Source: Ulota crispa
Taxonomy: Eukaryota > Streptophyta > Bryopsida > Orthotrichales > Orthotrichaceae
Assembly: GCA_963920765.1 (NCBI GenBank)
Contig: OY987244.1
Coordinates: forward strand, 24,904,358 to 24,968,357
DNA: 64,000 nt
Direction of reading: 5' to 3'
Shown: piece by piece, positions 1 to 10,462 of the stretch
Position numbering within the stretch: position 1 is the stretch's first letter
Layout: every line of letters begins with the position of its first letter
Notes under the pieces: generated by a model
Database searches by the model: none
What the model was told of the DNA's origin: nothing
The model's input: only the letters and a program-made list of their open reading frames with translations
Position numbers and translations under genes: made by a program

Positions 1-89
1 GGCAAGCTGCCGACCTTCACAAACAATTATAATTTTAAATTCCACTGGGAAGCCCAGGTTTTGTTTACTGTAAACTTGTAGAGCATCCT

Positions 90-1053
90 TTAACCCTAAA
101 GGATCAAAGAGCCCAAGTTTTTGCAGATATTCCTATTAGCAGTAAACCCACCGAAGTCAGAATGGGAAAAGGAAAAGGGAATTCTACAGGTTGGATTGTT
201 TGTGTGCTTGAGGGACAAATCTTATTTGAAATGGATGATGTCATTTTGTTAAATGTACAACAAGCTGCCACATTAGCAACGCATAAACTATGTTTGTCAA
301 CCAAGTTTGTTCATATGGCTAAATGGGGTTCTTGGAGGTGTAAAGGTAGGCAAAAAAGGTATTGCATTTTCAATTTTTGATCTACCACTCAAGTTCAAAT
401 GGAGCTAAAAGTTCAACTAAACTTTTGGATAGGCTTGTTGTTCCTTAAGGCCTCTTCATTTTGCACCCAAACATTTGAATTTACTATTTTTAATATCATA
501 ACTATTAGTGGGAGTGTATATAGGCATTGTACATTGCATTGTGGATGGAGGAATTTTGGATGGGGTGAGTTGGAAGCCCACACTCCCATGTATAGGGGAG
601 AAGGTTGGCAATGTGTCACTTTTTTTCTCTCAATTGGGCAAGGTTTTGTAGCTCTAAAGTAGTGAGCCAGCTAGATCCACTTACTTTGAATGACCATAAG
701 TTTTGGAGTTTCTTCCTATTTAAGGAGATTTTTTTTCCATCAAGTATAGCTAAACACATTTTCATGAGATCAACCATTAGATTTTTTTTTTTGGAAAGAA
801 TCATATCAAAGTCCAAAATCCATATTGTGAATTGCTACCCAAATTAACAAATATGAGATTCTCAAAGGTGGGGATTTTGTAGACTTGGATTTGAAATTAG
901 ACTAGTCTTAAATTTTTGAATTATTGTAGGATATAGAATGACCGGTTTGGATTGTGTGAATTCTTGTTCAACTTTCTAAAAATTGAAGGAATGTGCTAAA
1001 GGTTCTGTATTGGAGGTATGCTAATTTTTGTTAGCAAGACGCTTAGGGGTTAA
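90..1053. mobile_element. TTAA-flanked non-autonomous element, copy 1
   Basis: The segment starts with TTAACCCTAAAGGATCAAAG and ends with GCTTAGGGGTTAA, so it has terminal inverted repeats and a TTAA at each end. Its interior is the reverse complement of the element at 23110-23886; for example, both carry a stretch reading GTGTGGGCTTCCAACCCA or its complement. No long open frame with protein character is present. The TTAA target and CCC-type termini fit a piggyBac-like non-autonomous element, but no transposase was seen. Bases 1-89 show nothing recognisable. Confidence 0.6.
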
Positions 1054-2092
1054 TCCTTAAATGCTTGTGGCACTCAATTTGGGTGTTCAAGAAACTTTGA
1101 GAACTTGTTACAAGCAGAGATTTTGATTTATAAATTTTTTTGTTTGGAGAAGCAATGGTCTAAAGTTAGCTTCAATGTTTGATTTGAATTTTCTCCATAC
1201 CACAATTCAATTGTTTTTTAAGAAAGCTAAATTGCAAGCATGTCTCTTGTGCATCAAAATTTGTGATGAATAATGTCACTAAAGAGCCTATGACAAGCTA
1301 CCTCATTGGAAAGATGGGCAGCAAGTTGAGAATACAGTGAAGATTTTCCTTGGGTAGTGAGGACCCTTTCACTAAAATTTCATCATGAAACAAAATCTAA
1401 GTGTGCTCTTGCGCTGATTTCACTTGGAATTTTTTTTATACAAATCCAAAATTTATTCACCAATAAAAACTTGTTCATCCAATATAATTTTGGTCAGTAG
1501 TTGGAGCTAAACATTTTCTTTGTAATAGGTGGTAGCTCTTTGACAATTGATTTGCTGGCTTGTTTGTGGAATTGTGATCATGGATTTGAAAAGGGAGTCA
1601 TTGGTTTTGAAGTAACAACAAAAAGTTCTAAATCATTATAAGTGGTGGTTTCCCAATTTTGTACTCAAAAGTTGCCAATTTGCATAACAAGTTTTAGGCA
1701 ACTATAAAAAAAGAACAAAATATTTTGTATTCACCCACGTTCAATCACAAATATCTTGACATCATTGTGGTATAAATTTTTTTGGCAACACTATTTGAAA
1801 GCCTTCAAATTCAAGATCTTGGTGTTACAAATTTTTGTCAATGTTTAATAAAGATCTCATAGTTACAATTCAAAAACTTTTAAAATGCCTTCATGAATTG
1901 AGAGTAGTACCCAAGACCTAGAGGGTGTTTTTTTAGCTTGGCAATTTTAGCCACATCACAGCCGCACACAATCCATTAGAGAATAAATGGACGGACTAGT
2001 TTGGATTTGTCCAAGTCTAACAAAATTTGACAAATTTGTCCCCAAATTGGCTTCTTTTTGCCAAAAAAAAAGTGCGCTAGTATTTGCAGGCA
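1054..2092. other. AT-rich intergenic stretch, no feature seen
   Basis: I see no coding-like frame, RNA gene or clear repeat end here. The sequence is AT-rich and resembles the interiors of the surrounding repeats, so it may be an older, eroded element. Confidence 0.4.
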
Positions 2093-2326
2093 TTAAAGGA
2101 CTAGGCAACTATAGTACATAGTATGTACGCTACCGTATAACTAGCCTTTGCTATCAACAAAAAGTTTTGATTTGGGATCTTGACTACCTCACTAGAAGAC
2201 CATTGATCTATATTTTAACTTCTTTGTTAATCTCAAATATTATAATAGTGTGGATGCACTCCAAATACAAAAAAAATACCCCATATTGTACTGTTCGCAA
2301 AGGGCTGCTTGGTCATTAGGGGTTAA
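2093..2326. mobile_element. Short TTAA MITE (about 235 bp), copy 1
   Basis: This short element is closely similar along its length to 16285-16525. Shared landmarks are CTATA/TACTATGTACG near the left end, GTATAACTAGC, and a right end reading CTTGGTCATTAGGGGTTAA. The left terminus is slightly eroded (TTAAAGGACTAGGC). It ends only 24 bp beyond the CHAT gene stop codon, so the 3' untranslated region of that gene probably lies inside it. Confidence 0.65.
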
Positions 2327-2350
2327 AAGAGGAAAATTCTAGAAGAAGAG

Positions 2351-5300
2351 TCAATCCACAAGCTGTGGCGGCAAGCACACACTAGGAAAGCCCCACACAG
2401 CAAATGGACCCCACTTGTAGATTTCTGTTCCTGTATCCTTCATTGCCAACATGGCCTTGCGCAGTGCGGAGGCTATGTACTCTCTTTTTCTCATGTGGGT
2501 GTAGAACTCCCTCATGAACACGGGACTATATTTGTCGTCCATTTCCCATTGCGACATAACAACACATGGAACCCCAGCCGTCATAAAAGCCCGAGGAAGG
2601 TTTAGAACACCTTCAGAGATCACCTGCGTGACAATATCCAAATCAGGAGTGGTGAACGTGGAGAATATAACCTCCAGTAATTAAAAAGTCCACTTTTTTG
2701 GTGCTCCTCACCTCCTACTTCAGCTTCTTTTAACTGTTTGAAATACACTTTAAGGGTTTAGAAGTCCCTTTTTAGCATGATACGTATGCACTCAACATGG
2801 TTACCATGGCCTGTCTATTATCAAAATCTCTTGTACGTCCGCATAAACTTTCCATCCAGCTCTACCAAACTACTGCAATTCAAACTTTGTTGGTGAATGA
2901 GAATGAAATTTGATTAGACAGAGATCACTATTTCATTTTTTTTAAAACAAGTATTATCAAGTCTAGCACCCCCGTACTTTGGAAGGAGGTAGGTTTGCTA
3001 CTAGAGTACACCACATGTCTCCCATAACCAAAAAGACCCTGCAATCAACCCCTGGGAAACCACTGTAATGTGCTTGTGATACCATTGTGGTACCTACACG
3101 ATATCCGCAACCCTCACCAGTTTAATTGGTGGCTACACGCTTCCAGCATGAGCATTAGTTAAATTCGGGCTATTGGAATTTCCCATTCATATTCTTTTGT
3201 ATGTGTAGCAGTCTCATTTTTTGGGTAGAATCTTGCAGAAATTGACCAGGAAAAAAGTCTCTGACATAGATATTAACAATTCCAAGGCGACCACGGTAAT
3301 GCATGTACTGAGGCAGATCAGTGCGGACATTTAAAAATGGTTCTATTCATTTAAATTTAAGAAATCGACAACCTGCATGGATTTCAGGAGATCTTAGCAT
3401 ACCTGTCCTCTCGAGGTGTTGCACGCACTCAAGACGATGAAGTAGGCACGCCAGTCAATACCGCGTTTGATGATGTCTTCAGAACGGAGAAATTTGTCGC
3501 CTGGCGTGCTATCTCCAGTTCTGTTCTTTCGGATGCCTCCTACCTCGCCGAATACATTGGTCTCATGTGTCTTTGTACTAGTATTTCCATCTGAACAAGC
3601 TCTCCTTGATGGTGTTATGGAATCGTATGATGCAGCGGATGTTGAGGATCCACCTATGTCTGCATTTTATACGGAAAGTGAGCTTGTTATCGGTTACTTG
3701 ACACACATACTCGTTCTCACCTTCAATCTGCTAAATGTAACATCAATGTAAAGCCAGTTGATCTTTAATGGTCGCATGATGAATTAAGACATTGGACAGT
3801 AAGTTTACCAAATAAGTCCTTCGAGCCGGATGAAGATGCACCATCACTTGACAATGCAAGAGCCTCCATCTCACCTACCATCATCCCTTCGTATATCTTC
3901 TCCTTGCCATGATCATCTTTCTTCCACGGTGAATATTTGTGATCAGCAGATATTGATTCACCTTCAGCTGCAGATTCAATAAATATCAGTGTAAAGCACA
4001 TCATTGTTGCAACGGCAGCTATCCCAGACTGCTAGCAAATGCCCAGCATTACCTTAGAAACGTTGAGTTGTTTGGATATCATCCACGCATTAATTGCAAT
4101 CATATCTAGCATACCTTGAATAATTATATTCGAACACTAAATTCCAATTATGTCTTGGTTTCGGCGGACTAAATTATTGTAATGAAAAAATTGTTCGTGT
4201 GGACTCAAATTTCATGTTTCAGCCGCGAAAATCCCATTAACAATTTTTAATTGCTGAAACGGTGACTTACCACCAAAAGTCCTGGACGTAGAGCTTGGAG
4301 GGTCTGTCAGTTCCAAGGCTCCTTTTGGATAATCCTTAGTCACATGGCCGTGTACTGCAAAGTGAATGCAGGCTTGAGTGCGATTCTTCTTCGAGGAATT
4401 CTCAGCAACATTCAGCACGGCATTGACCGAGGCATCAAACCCTCTGAGGATCCCAACACATCGGCCTGGCTTCTGCTGGAATACATCTGCAATGGCGTTC
4501 ATTTCAGCCTCTGACCCTGGTAGACGATGGCTTTCGTCTGAAAAAGCAGGATTTCCTACTAATAAAACTGGTGTTGTATCGTCCACCAATTGCAGGTTCT
4601 TGAGATACAAGTAGCGTTGCTTACAGAACCCCATAACTCGCAAAGAGGGAGCTAGGGAAATGGTATGGCTTTCAAACAAAAACTTTTTTGTCTCACGATT
4701 TCGAAGTAGGGCAAACGGCACATTTGCCAACACCTGCACAGCTTCCACAACGTCAGTGCCCATGCTGTGAAAGCTGATGTATAGTGGTCTCTCTAACAAA
4801 CGAGAGTGATCTTCTTCGAAGGCAAGCATTTCACAATTAAAAATTTAATTTGTCTTGAGTAAACTATGAGTTGTGAAACTTCAGCATGCAGCCGGCAGCC
4901 AATGAAAATTGTCAAGAAATGTACCCCTTGGGGAGCAAAAATCACGTGATGCTCGGGACACTGTGGCAGGAACTCTGCAACGGGTAGAATAAGGAGATCA
5001 TGCAACTCTTCTAGCCGAGCAATAACCTCTTCCTCATTGTATTCATTTCCTATTGTGGATGCTTCATCTTGCTTTTTGGTTTTCGAGTTTTTCGAGTCGA
5101 TTCCTGACATAATAGAGTGAAGGTCGTCCAAGAAAGACTTTAATCCATTTGAAAAGTAATCAAGTATGCATCTAGAAACGATTCGGCATTCCTCAGCACC
5201 CTGTAAAACGGGCAACAAAAAAAGCACGAGATAGGTGAGACTTTCACCTTGACGTACTAATCTCACTCCCAATGGTGGGTTCTTATGAGTTGACCGTTTC

Positions 5301-8300
5301 AAACGTACAACCGAGTGAATGCTAATCATAAGCAGTGATTCTTTTTCTAGCTGAATTTCACAAAAATCCTACGAAGAAAATAATGAGGCTGCTGCACATA
5401 CAATGAAAATCAATGGGAAACTTTCAATAGCCTGCGTATCTCCTTCCAATTGTATGGGGTTGCCAGACCTGATAACATTGGTTTTTCAATATAAAAGAAG
5501 AAACATTGGTTCCAAGGTTGGTCAGGTCATAATCAGGGTTGCAAACCTTACCCGAGATACGGGTCGAAACACCACATAGGCATAAATTGGGCCAATTGAA
5601 TCATCACCACCACGGTCGGCAGCTTGGACATTGTAGGAGTACTCCACACAGACTGTCCTCTCGCCACATGCCAATTGACCATTTTGGATGGCATCCCATG
5701 CTAGCTGCATGTGTGTCAACTTCCAAGGGGTGTCGGTAATGCATAATTTGTCCAAAACCAATTCTCACTATTGAATTCTTTACAATTTTTCAGAGCGGTT
5801 TACCCATAATCAACTAGTATAGGTTCCCTCACATTGAAAACCAGGCAGTGGTAATATTCATCCATGACTATACCCAATTCACCACATTGTATTCCACATA
5901 TTAAATCCCTTCCAAAACTTTGAACAATTAGTATCCAGTAGGAAGTAGGAACACATTGAACCACTACTATCTCAGAAATGCTAATAACTAACTGAAATGA
6001 CAGATGCCATATTAGACAAAGCAATAATTCAACCATAACTTGTAAGCAAACCTACGTGGTCGTCGGAGTCAAAGAGCTTCAAAGCATGCGTGGTTTCAGG
6101 ACTTAAATAGCCTGACCCCAGCTGATAGACTAATGTCCTTGTTCGTCCTCGTTCTGAAGAAAGTATTTGTCGCTTGAAGAGCTCGTCTATAAGGTTGAGT
6201 CTGTCCCTCTTTTCTTGCTCAGAGTACCCTCTACAATCAAACCGCTCCATCATTTGTTCAAGGCTTGTGCCTGCTTCTTGTTGCTCCGAGTAGTCTCCAT
6301 TGTGCACTAAGCCAGTAATCATCAAAGAACACGCCAATTGCTGATTCGTGTAAACATCTTTGAAATTCCACGCATTCATCATGTGCGACCACACATCGTG
6401 GAGGTCATTTGCAGCATAAAGAATCTCTGCTTGCTTTGCAATCTGGAGACTACTTAACTTCTCCACCAACTGCAACTCGATTGGATGATACGGGTTCCAT
6501 GTGACGTTTGCAAGTGGTCCCTTCTCACCTGCGATTGAAGAAATTCAAGATACTCAAGATATTCCAAGGAAAACTTAAACTGATTCCATGACGTTTCAAT
6601 TGCAATGTTGAAGTATTCTAAAAGACCCAACTCACATATCCTAATACATATTTGTAACGAAACGTATTCTTGTTGAATTAGGGCATTTTGAAGCACTGCC
6701 GTAGGTTATAAGCAGCTTCATCGCTTCAATGTCAGATAATTAAGAACACCATATTTGTTAAATTGGGAAAAAAAGTGGTCCCACTTTGTACTTCACCTCG
6801 AACCAGATTTAAAGGTATGAGATTTAGTCTGAGCTACGAAGATTTTTTCCCAAGTGAATTGCTCCTCTCAGGTGACGGCAAGTGTACAAAAAAACGCTTC
6901 TAGCTCAGTTGTACATGATCATGTACAACTTGCAGAAGTCCCAAATTGTACCCCTTTTTTCCAATTTACCTAATGTGGACTTAAAGTCTATTGAGTGACA
7001 CATCATCTTTTCCACCGTGGGTCCAAATCAGTATAATGTGACACGCGGCACTCCTTTCAAGATGTAATTATTTTTGCAAGACGTTGCTTGTAAAGTACAG
7101 TGGTCTCCAACAAGTCCTCAGGTTCTTGAAACTGAGTCCCCGTGTTAAGAATTAGAGGACTTGTTGGAGGCTACTATATATCATTCAAATCAGAAATGTG
7201 TTAAAGAGAAGGTAAACCATCACATACCATCACATATAGAACAGGCACATGTTGGCAGGAAGGTATTGTATGGGACTTACTTGTAAGCCAAGAACCAGAA
7301 AATTGCTCCAGCGCTCCCGAATCACGATTGAGCACAAATCGAGGTGTAGCGCTTTCGCGTTTAAGCAAAAACACGCGGAGGCACGCAGTTCCCAACGAAG
7401 CTAAAGCATATGTGACAAAAGCAATGTTTGGTGCTTCATACGCAAGTTCAAGTACTTCCTCAAAATGTTGGCAAGCGCGGATGATTTGTGTTAATTCGTT
7501 TTGTTCTGGTTTGAGCTGTTCTATGATTTGGCCAAGAAATAACAAGCACTCCATAGCGTGCTTCATATACGTAGCCCGTGGTAACTCAGTCTTACTCCTC
7601 AGAAGCGGCCTCACTTCACGGAGGCATGCTTCGAACATGTCTGCCCTGTCCTTCTCAGTTACATGTCTGAAAATCAAATTAGAGAAACAACAGAAATCAA
7701 GTATTCCCAATGCCTGAATGAGGGCCATAATCAACCACAAAAATGCGACCAGCATATTCCACGATCTGATACTGACAAGTATCCAATTTTAATTAGAAGG
7801 TAGACATACAAAAATCACCCTTGGGATAGAATATGCAAGAATTTGGTATGAAGTAGGCTCACCCAAGGCTCCACAAGGCCTTCATCTTAAGCTTTTTGAT
7901 TGGAAAGTCTTCTGCACGCATCTCATCATCCTTTATAAAATCGCAAAGGGCTAACATCTCTTCTGTAACACTATTGATTTGTTGCTCCACATTTGCAGCA
8001 GGGAAACGACCTCCATGGCCACTTCTGCTGGCTTTGTAAGCAGCCAGTAATCTATTATTAACTTCCAATAACAGGGCGGGAGCACGTTTGTCAAGGACAT
8101 CCTCCCACTCATTCACCTTATTTTTCGTGTCCAAGAAAATGTCTATAGCCTCGCCTACTTTGCCCATCAGGACGTAGCATTCGGCTTCATGGCAACTGGT
8201 TCTGACTTCCACGACAAGAAATTCCTCTGCATGCTGCAATCCAGTGCCCTTCAACTCCCGGTTTCCAATCCTGGGACAGTACTCCTTGAACTTCTTCTGC

Positions 8301-9191
8301 AACGTTTTGCATAGTTGCATCCAGTAGATTGCAGCCTCCGGTCCAAATTCGTTATACCACATGCGGAAAAGTGATGCACAGGTGCGCATATCTAAGAACC
8401 ACGGCCATAGTTTTGCACCCATGGGGTCGGGCACGCCATCCATATCAGTAAGTGTCGGAGAGAACCCAGCGTTTGTACATTGGATGAGGGTTTCCTTCAG
8501 GTACTCTGCATGCTTTTCGGGAGAACTTCCGAAACGCTTTCGCTGATTCTCAAATCTATAGCTTTCACGACGGGACATGAATGCAGATTCTAGGTCAAGG
8601 GAGAGCTTTGCACGGTTTTTCCTAGTCGCGCAAGAGTTTTTTATCTCCTCGATTGTGTGGAAAGCGAAATCAGGAGTTTTGAGCCTGAAGTGATAAACAT
8701 CGGTCAAGGGGATGGCAGCGAAAAGGTTGAGAAAAACCCAGACATCCGGAGGCAAAGTGTTTTCTTTGTGCTTCCTATGCACAATAAGTAGGAACTGATT
8801 ATAAATAAATTCAACAAGAGACCATTGCTCAAGGAATTTTGCTTCTTGCGCGCTACTCTCCAATATCACAAGAGCCTCCCCTTCTGCACCTAGAAGATCA
8901 CTGGGCTGTTGCGCCAGAATCCCAGCGAGCTTCTCAGCTTCTCCAATGGGTCGCTGGAAGATGAGACCACAATCTCCTAGTTTCGGAAACATCTGATTCT
9001 GCGCACGCAGGACAGTGCGGCCACTGACTAAGCTCACCGTTCGTCGTAGGCATGCATGACGACATTGATTCAACATGAATCTAAGAATTTTAACATGCAA
9101 TTCATCACAAGAGAAAGGTAGTCAGACATACCATCGGATCTTCTTTGCATAAGGACGTCGATAGCTCATACTGCTCCACAGTACTCCACAT
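2351..9191 (-). CDS. TPR-CHAT caspase-like peptidase gene, ten exons, apparently intact
   Basis: Exons on the minus strand are 9191-9132, 8998-7863, 7666-7281, 6528-6052, 5763-5552, 5200-4925, 4733-4271, 3967-3809, 3659-3403 and 2623-2351. All introns are GT-AG, every junction keeps frame, and the product is about 1232 residues. Residues 1-750 are helix-rich and TPR-like without clear canonical repeats. Residues from about 835 form a CHAT domain: IFAPQGVLANVPFALL (its VLANV crosses a splice junction), SHTISLAPSLRVM, LLVGNPAF, CIHFAVHGHV with likely catalytic His977, YFIVLSACNTSRGQ with likely catalytic Cys1136, then SEGVLNLPRAFMTAG. A Ser/Thr-rich and charged insertion of about 100 residues separates the His and Cys blocks. 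CHAT enzymes are caspase-clan cysteine peptidases, so proteolysis of a partner protein is inferred. The start was placed at the ATG giving MWSTVEQYE; the frame stays open for 21 codons upstream, so another 5' exon is possible. It is divergent from the gasdermin-like gene at 10463. Confidence 0.85.
6744..6981. mobile_element. MITE of the AACACCATATTTGTTAA family inside CHAT intron 3
   Basis: The left end reads AACACCATATTTGTTAAATT and the right end is its imperfect complement. The same family occurs at 13374-13625, 34111-34370 and 50682-50937, where the interior also shares GTACACNNGCCNTCACCT-like and GGACTTTTGAAG-like words. It lies within the 752-bp third intron of the CHAT gene and does not touch a splice site. 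Confidence 0.6.
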
Positions 9192-9760
9192 GATTGTCTG
9201 AGCGATTGTCAATGTAAGCCTGTACACGGGATCGTCGCTGGACCCTTGTTCCCGTAGTCACCAACAAATTGGGGTCCGGAGATCCTAGAATTTCTAAACT
9301 CCTCACCTCAGCTTCTCCTCAACTCAACTTTTCGGTCTTCGTCAAAGCAGCCTCGACACTAGACGGAAAGGCAGATCGAGCGGGTCGGTTTCTCAAACCT
9401 TTCAACGTACGTGAGTAGGGGTGGGCAAGGATTTACCAGCCAGACCGATCGATTGCCGCGTTGCAACTGTAGGCAACTAAGCTTAGCTTTTTTCCTCTTC
9501 GAATCTGTCACCCTCCCCACACAAAGTGATTGAACTTGCGGACTACAGCTTAATGGCAACGCTATTGCGGACTAAGGTAACCTTCCCCCATACCCGAGCG
9601 TTTTAAGGGTTTAGGGTACTTCAAGGTCTCGGATTATTTTTGTGAAAAAAGTATAGTAGAATATTTTACATTAAAAGCCAAAGTTTGCAGCTCACAGGGT
9701 CCCTAAAAGCAGCTCTTCACTATCGTATCGAGAGGTTTATATGGTAGCGTATTTTACTGT

Positions 9761-10060
9761 ATCAAGAGGACAGCTGTCCTGCTCAGTTTCATGAGACGTA
9801 TATGGCAGCGTACTTTATTGTATTGAGAGGTCAGCTGTCCGGCAGACAGCTCGGTTTCCATTTGAGAAGTATATGGTAGCATATTTTTTTGTATCAAGAG
9901 GACAGCTGTCCTGCTCAGTTTCATGAGACGTATATGGCAGCGTACTTTATTGTATTGAGAGGTCAGCTGTCCGGCAGACAGCTCGGTTTCCATTTGAGAA
10001 GTATATGGTAGCATATTTTTTTGTATCCAGAGGTCAGCTGTCCGGCGGAGTTTCGGTGAC
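9761..10060. repeat. 132-bp tandem array with CAGCTG palindromes
   Basis: Two full 132-bp units (9761-9892, 9893-10024) and a partial third are almost identical. Each unit is made of two related halves of 61 and 71 bp. CAGCTG occurs at 9771, 9832, 9903, 9964 and 10035, so spacing alternates 61, 71, 61, 71. Two of the sites sit in the perfect 14-base palindrome AGGACAGCTGTCCT. Open frames through the array simply follow the repeat and are not coding. Confidence 0.9.
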
Positions 10061-10333
10061 AACTTTAGCAAGAGAAATTGTGTGAGACTTCATTGACACG
10101 GGTATGATTGAGAGGCACCGTCTGTAAACTTCCCCAGCACGTCAGCACGAAATTTTTGTCACTGGGGAGTTGTGTCCACTGTCTGGCGAAGCCCACATAA
10201 CTCATCAATATTATTTGTACGTATTTTGTACATATTGTCTGCAAAGTGTTCCTAAAGCCGCCCGCTCGCTTTTAGAACCTCTTACCTTAGTTTCTCCTAT
10301 GATTTCTTGGTACTGCCCTTTTGTAGATGATTG

Positions 10334-10342
10334 TATATATAT
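10334..10342 (+). promoter_or_regulatory. Probable TATA box of the gasdermin-like gene
   Basis: TATATATAT in an otherwise mixed-composition stretch, 121 bp upstream of the ATG at 10463. This would place the transcript start near 10370 and give a 5' leader of roughly 90 bases. Confidence 0.45.
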
Positions 10343-10462
10343 TGGATCCGCTCGAACCAGGTCGATCTGTAGAATTCCGTGTTGCATCACTCTTCTGTTT
10401 GGGACGACGCTAGGGAGATCACTAGTCAGGTTAAGTGAGAGAGCAAGGTCGATATTGCCACA

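Larger units (their letters stand above)
9192..10462. promoter_or_regulatory. Shared divergent promoter region of the CHAT and gasdermin-like genes
   Basis: The two start codons are 1.27 kb apart, head to head. The half nearest the CHAT gene (9192-9599) is duplicated at 34983-35391. It contains a frame open from 9559 to 9359 that begins with TTG and probably represents 5' untranslated sequence. A plant telomere-like word, GGGTTTAGGG, is at 9607-9616. The middle holds the tandem array at 9761-10060. The gasdermin side has a TATATATAT box at 10334-10342, about 120 bp before the ATG. Confidence 0.55.

Noticed and set aside
9359..9559. 66-codon frame upstream of the CHAT gene, also present at 35024-35230
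   Set aside because: It begins with TTG, has no family resemblance, and is conserved between copies only because the whole region is duplicated. Treated as 5' untranslated sequence.
9607..9616. Telomere-like GGGTTTAGGG as an interstitial telomere
   Set aside because: Only about one and a half plant telomere units; too short to be more than a possible promoter element.
9754..10071. 105-codon minus-strand frame
   Set aside because: It is the translation of the 132-bp tandem array; the repeat length is a multiple of three, which keeps the frame open by chance.
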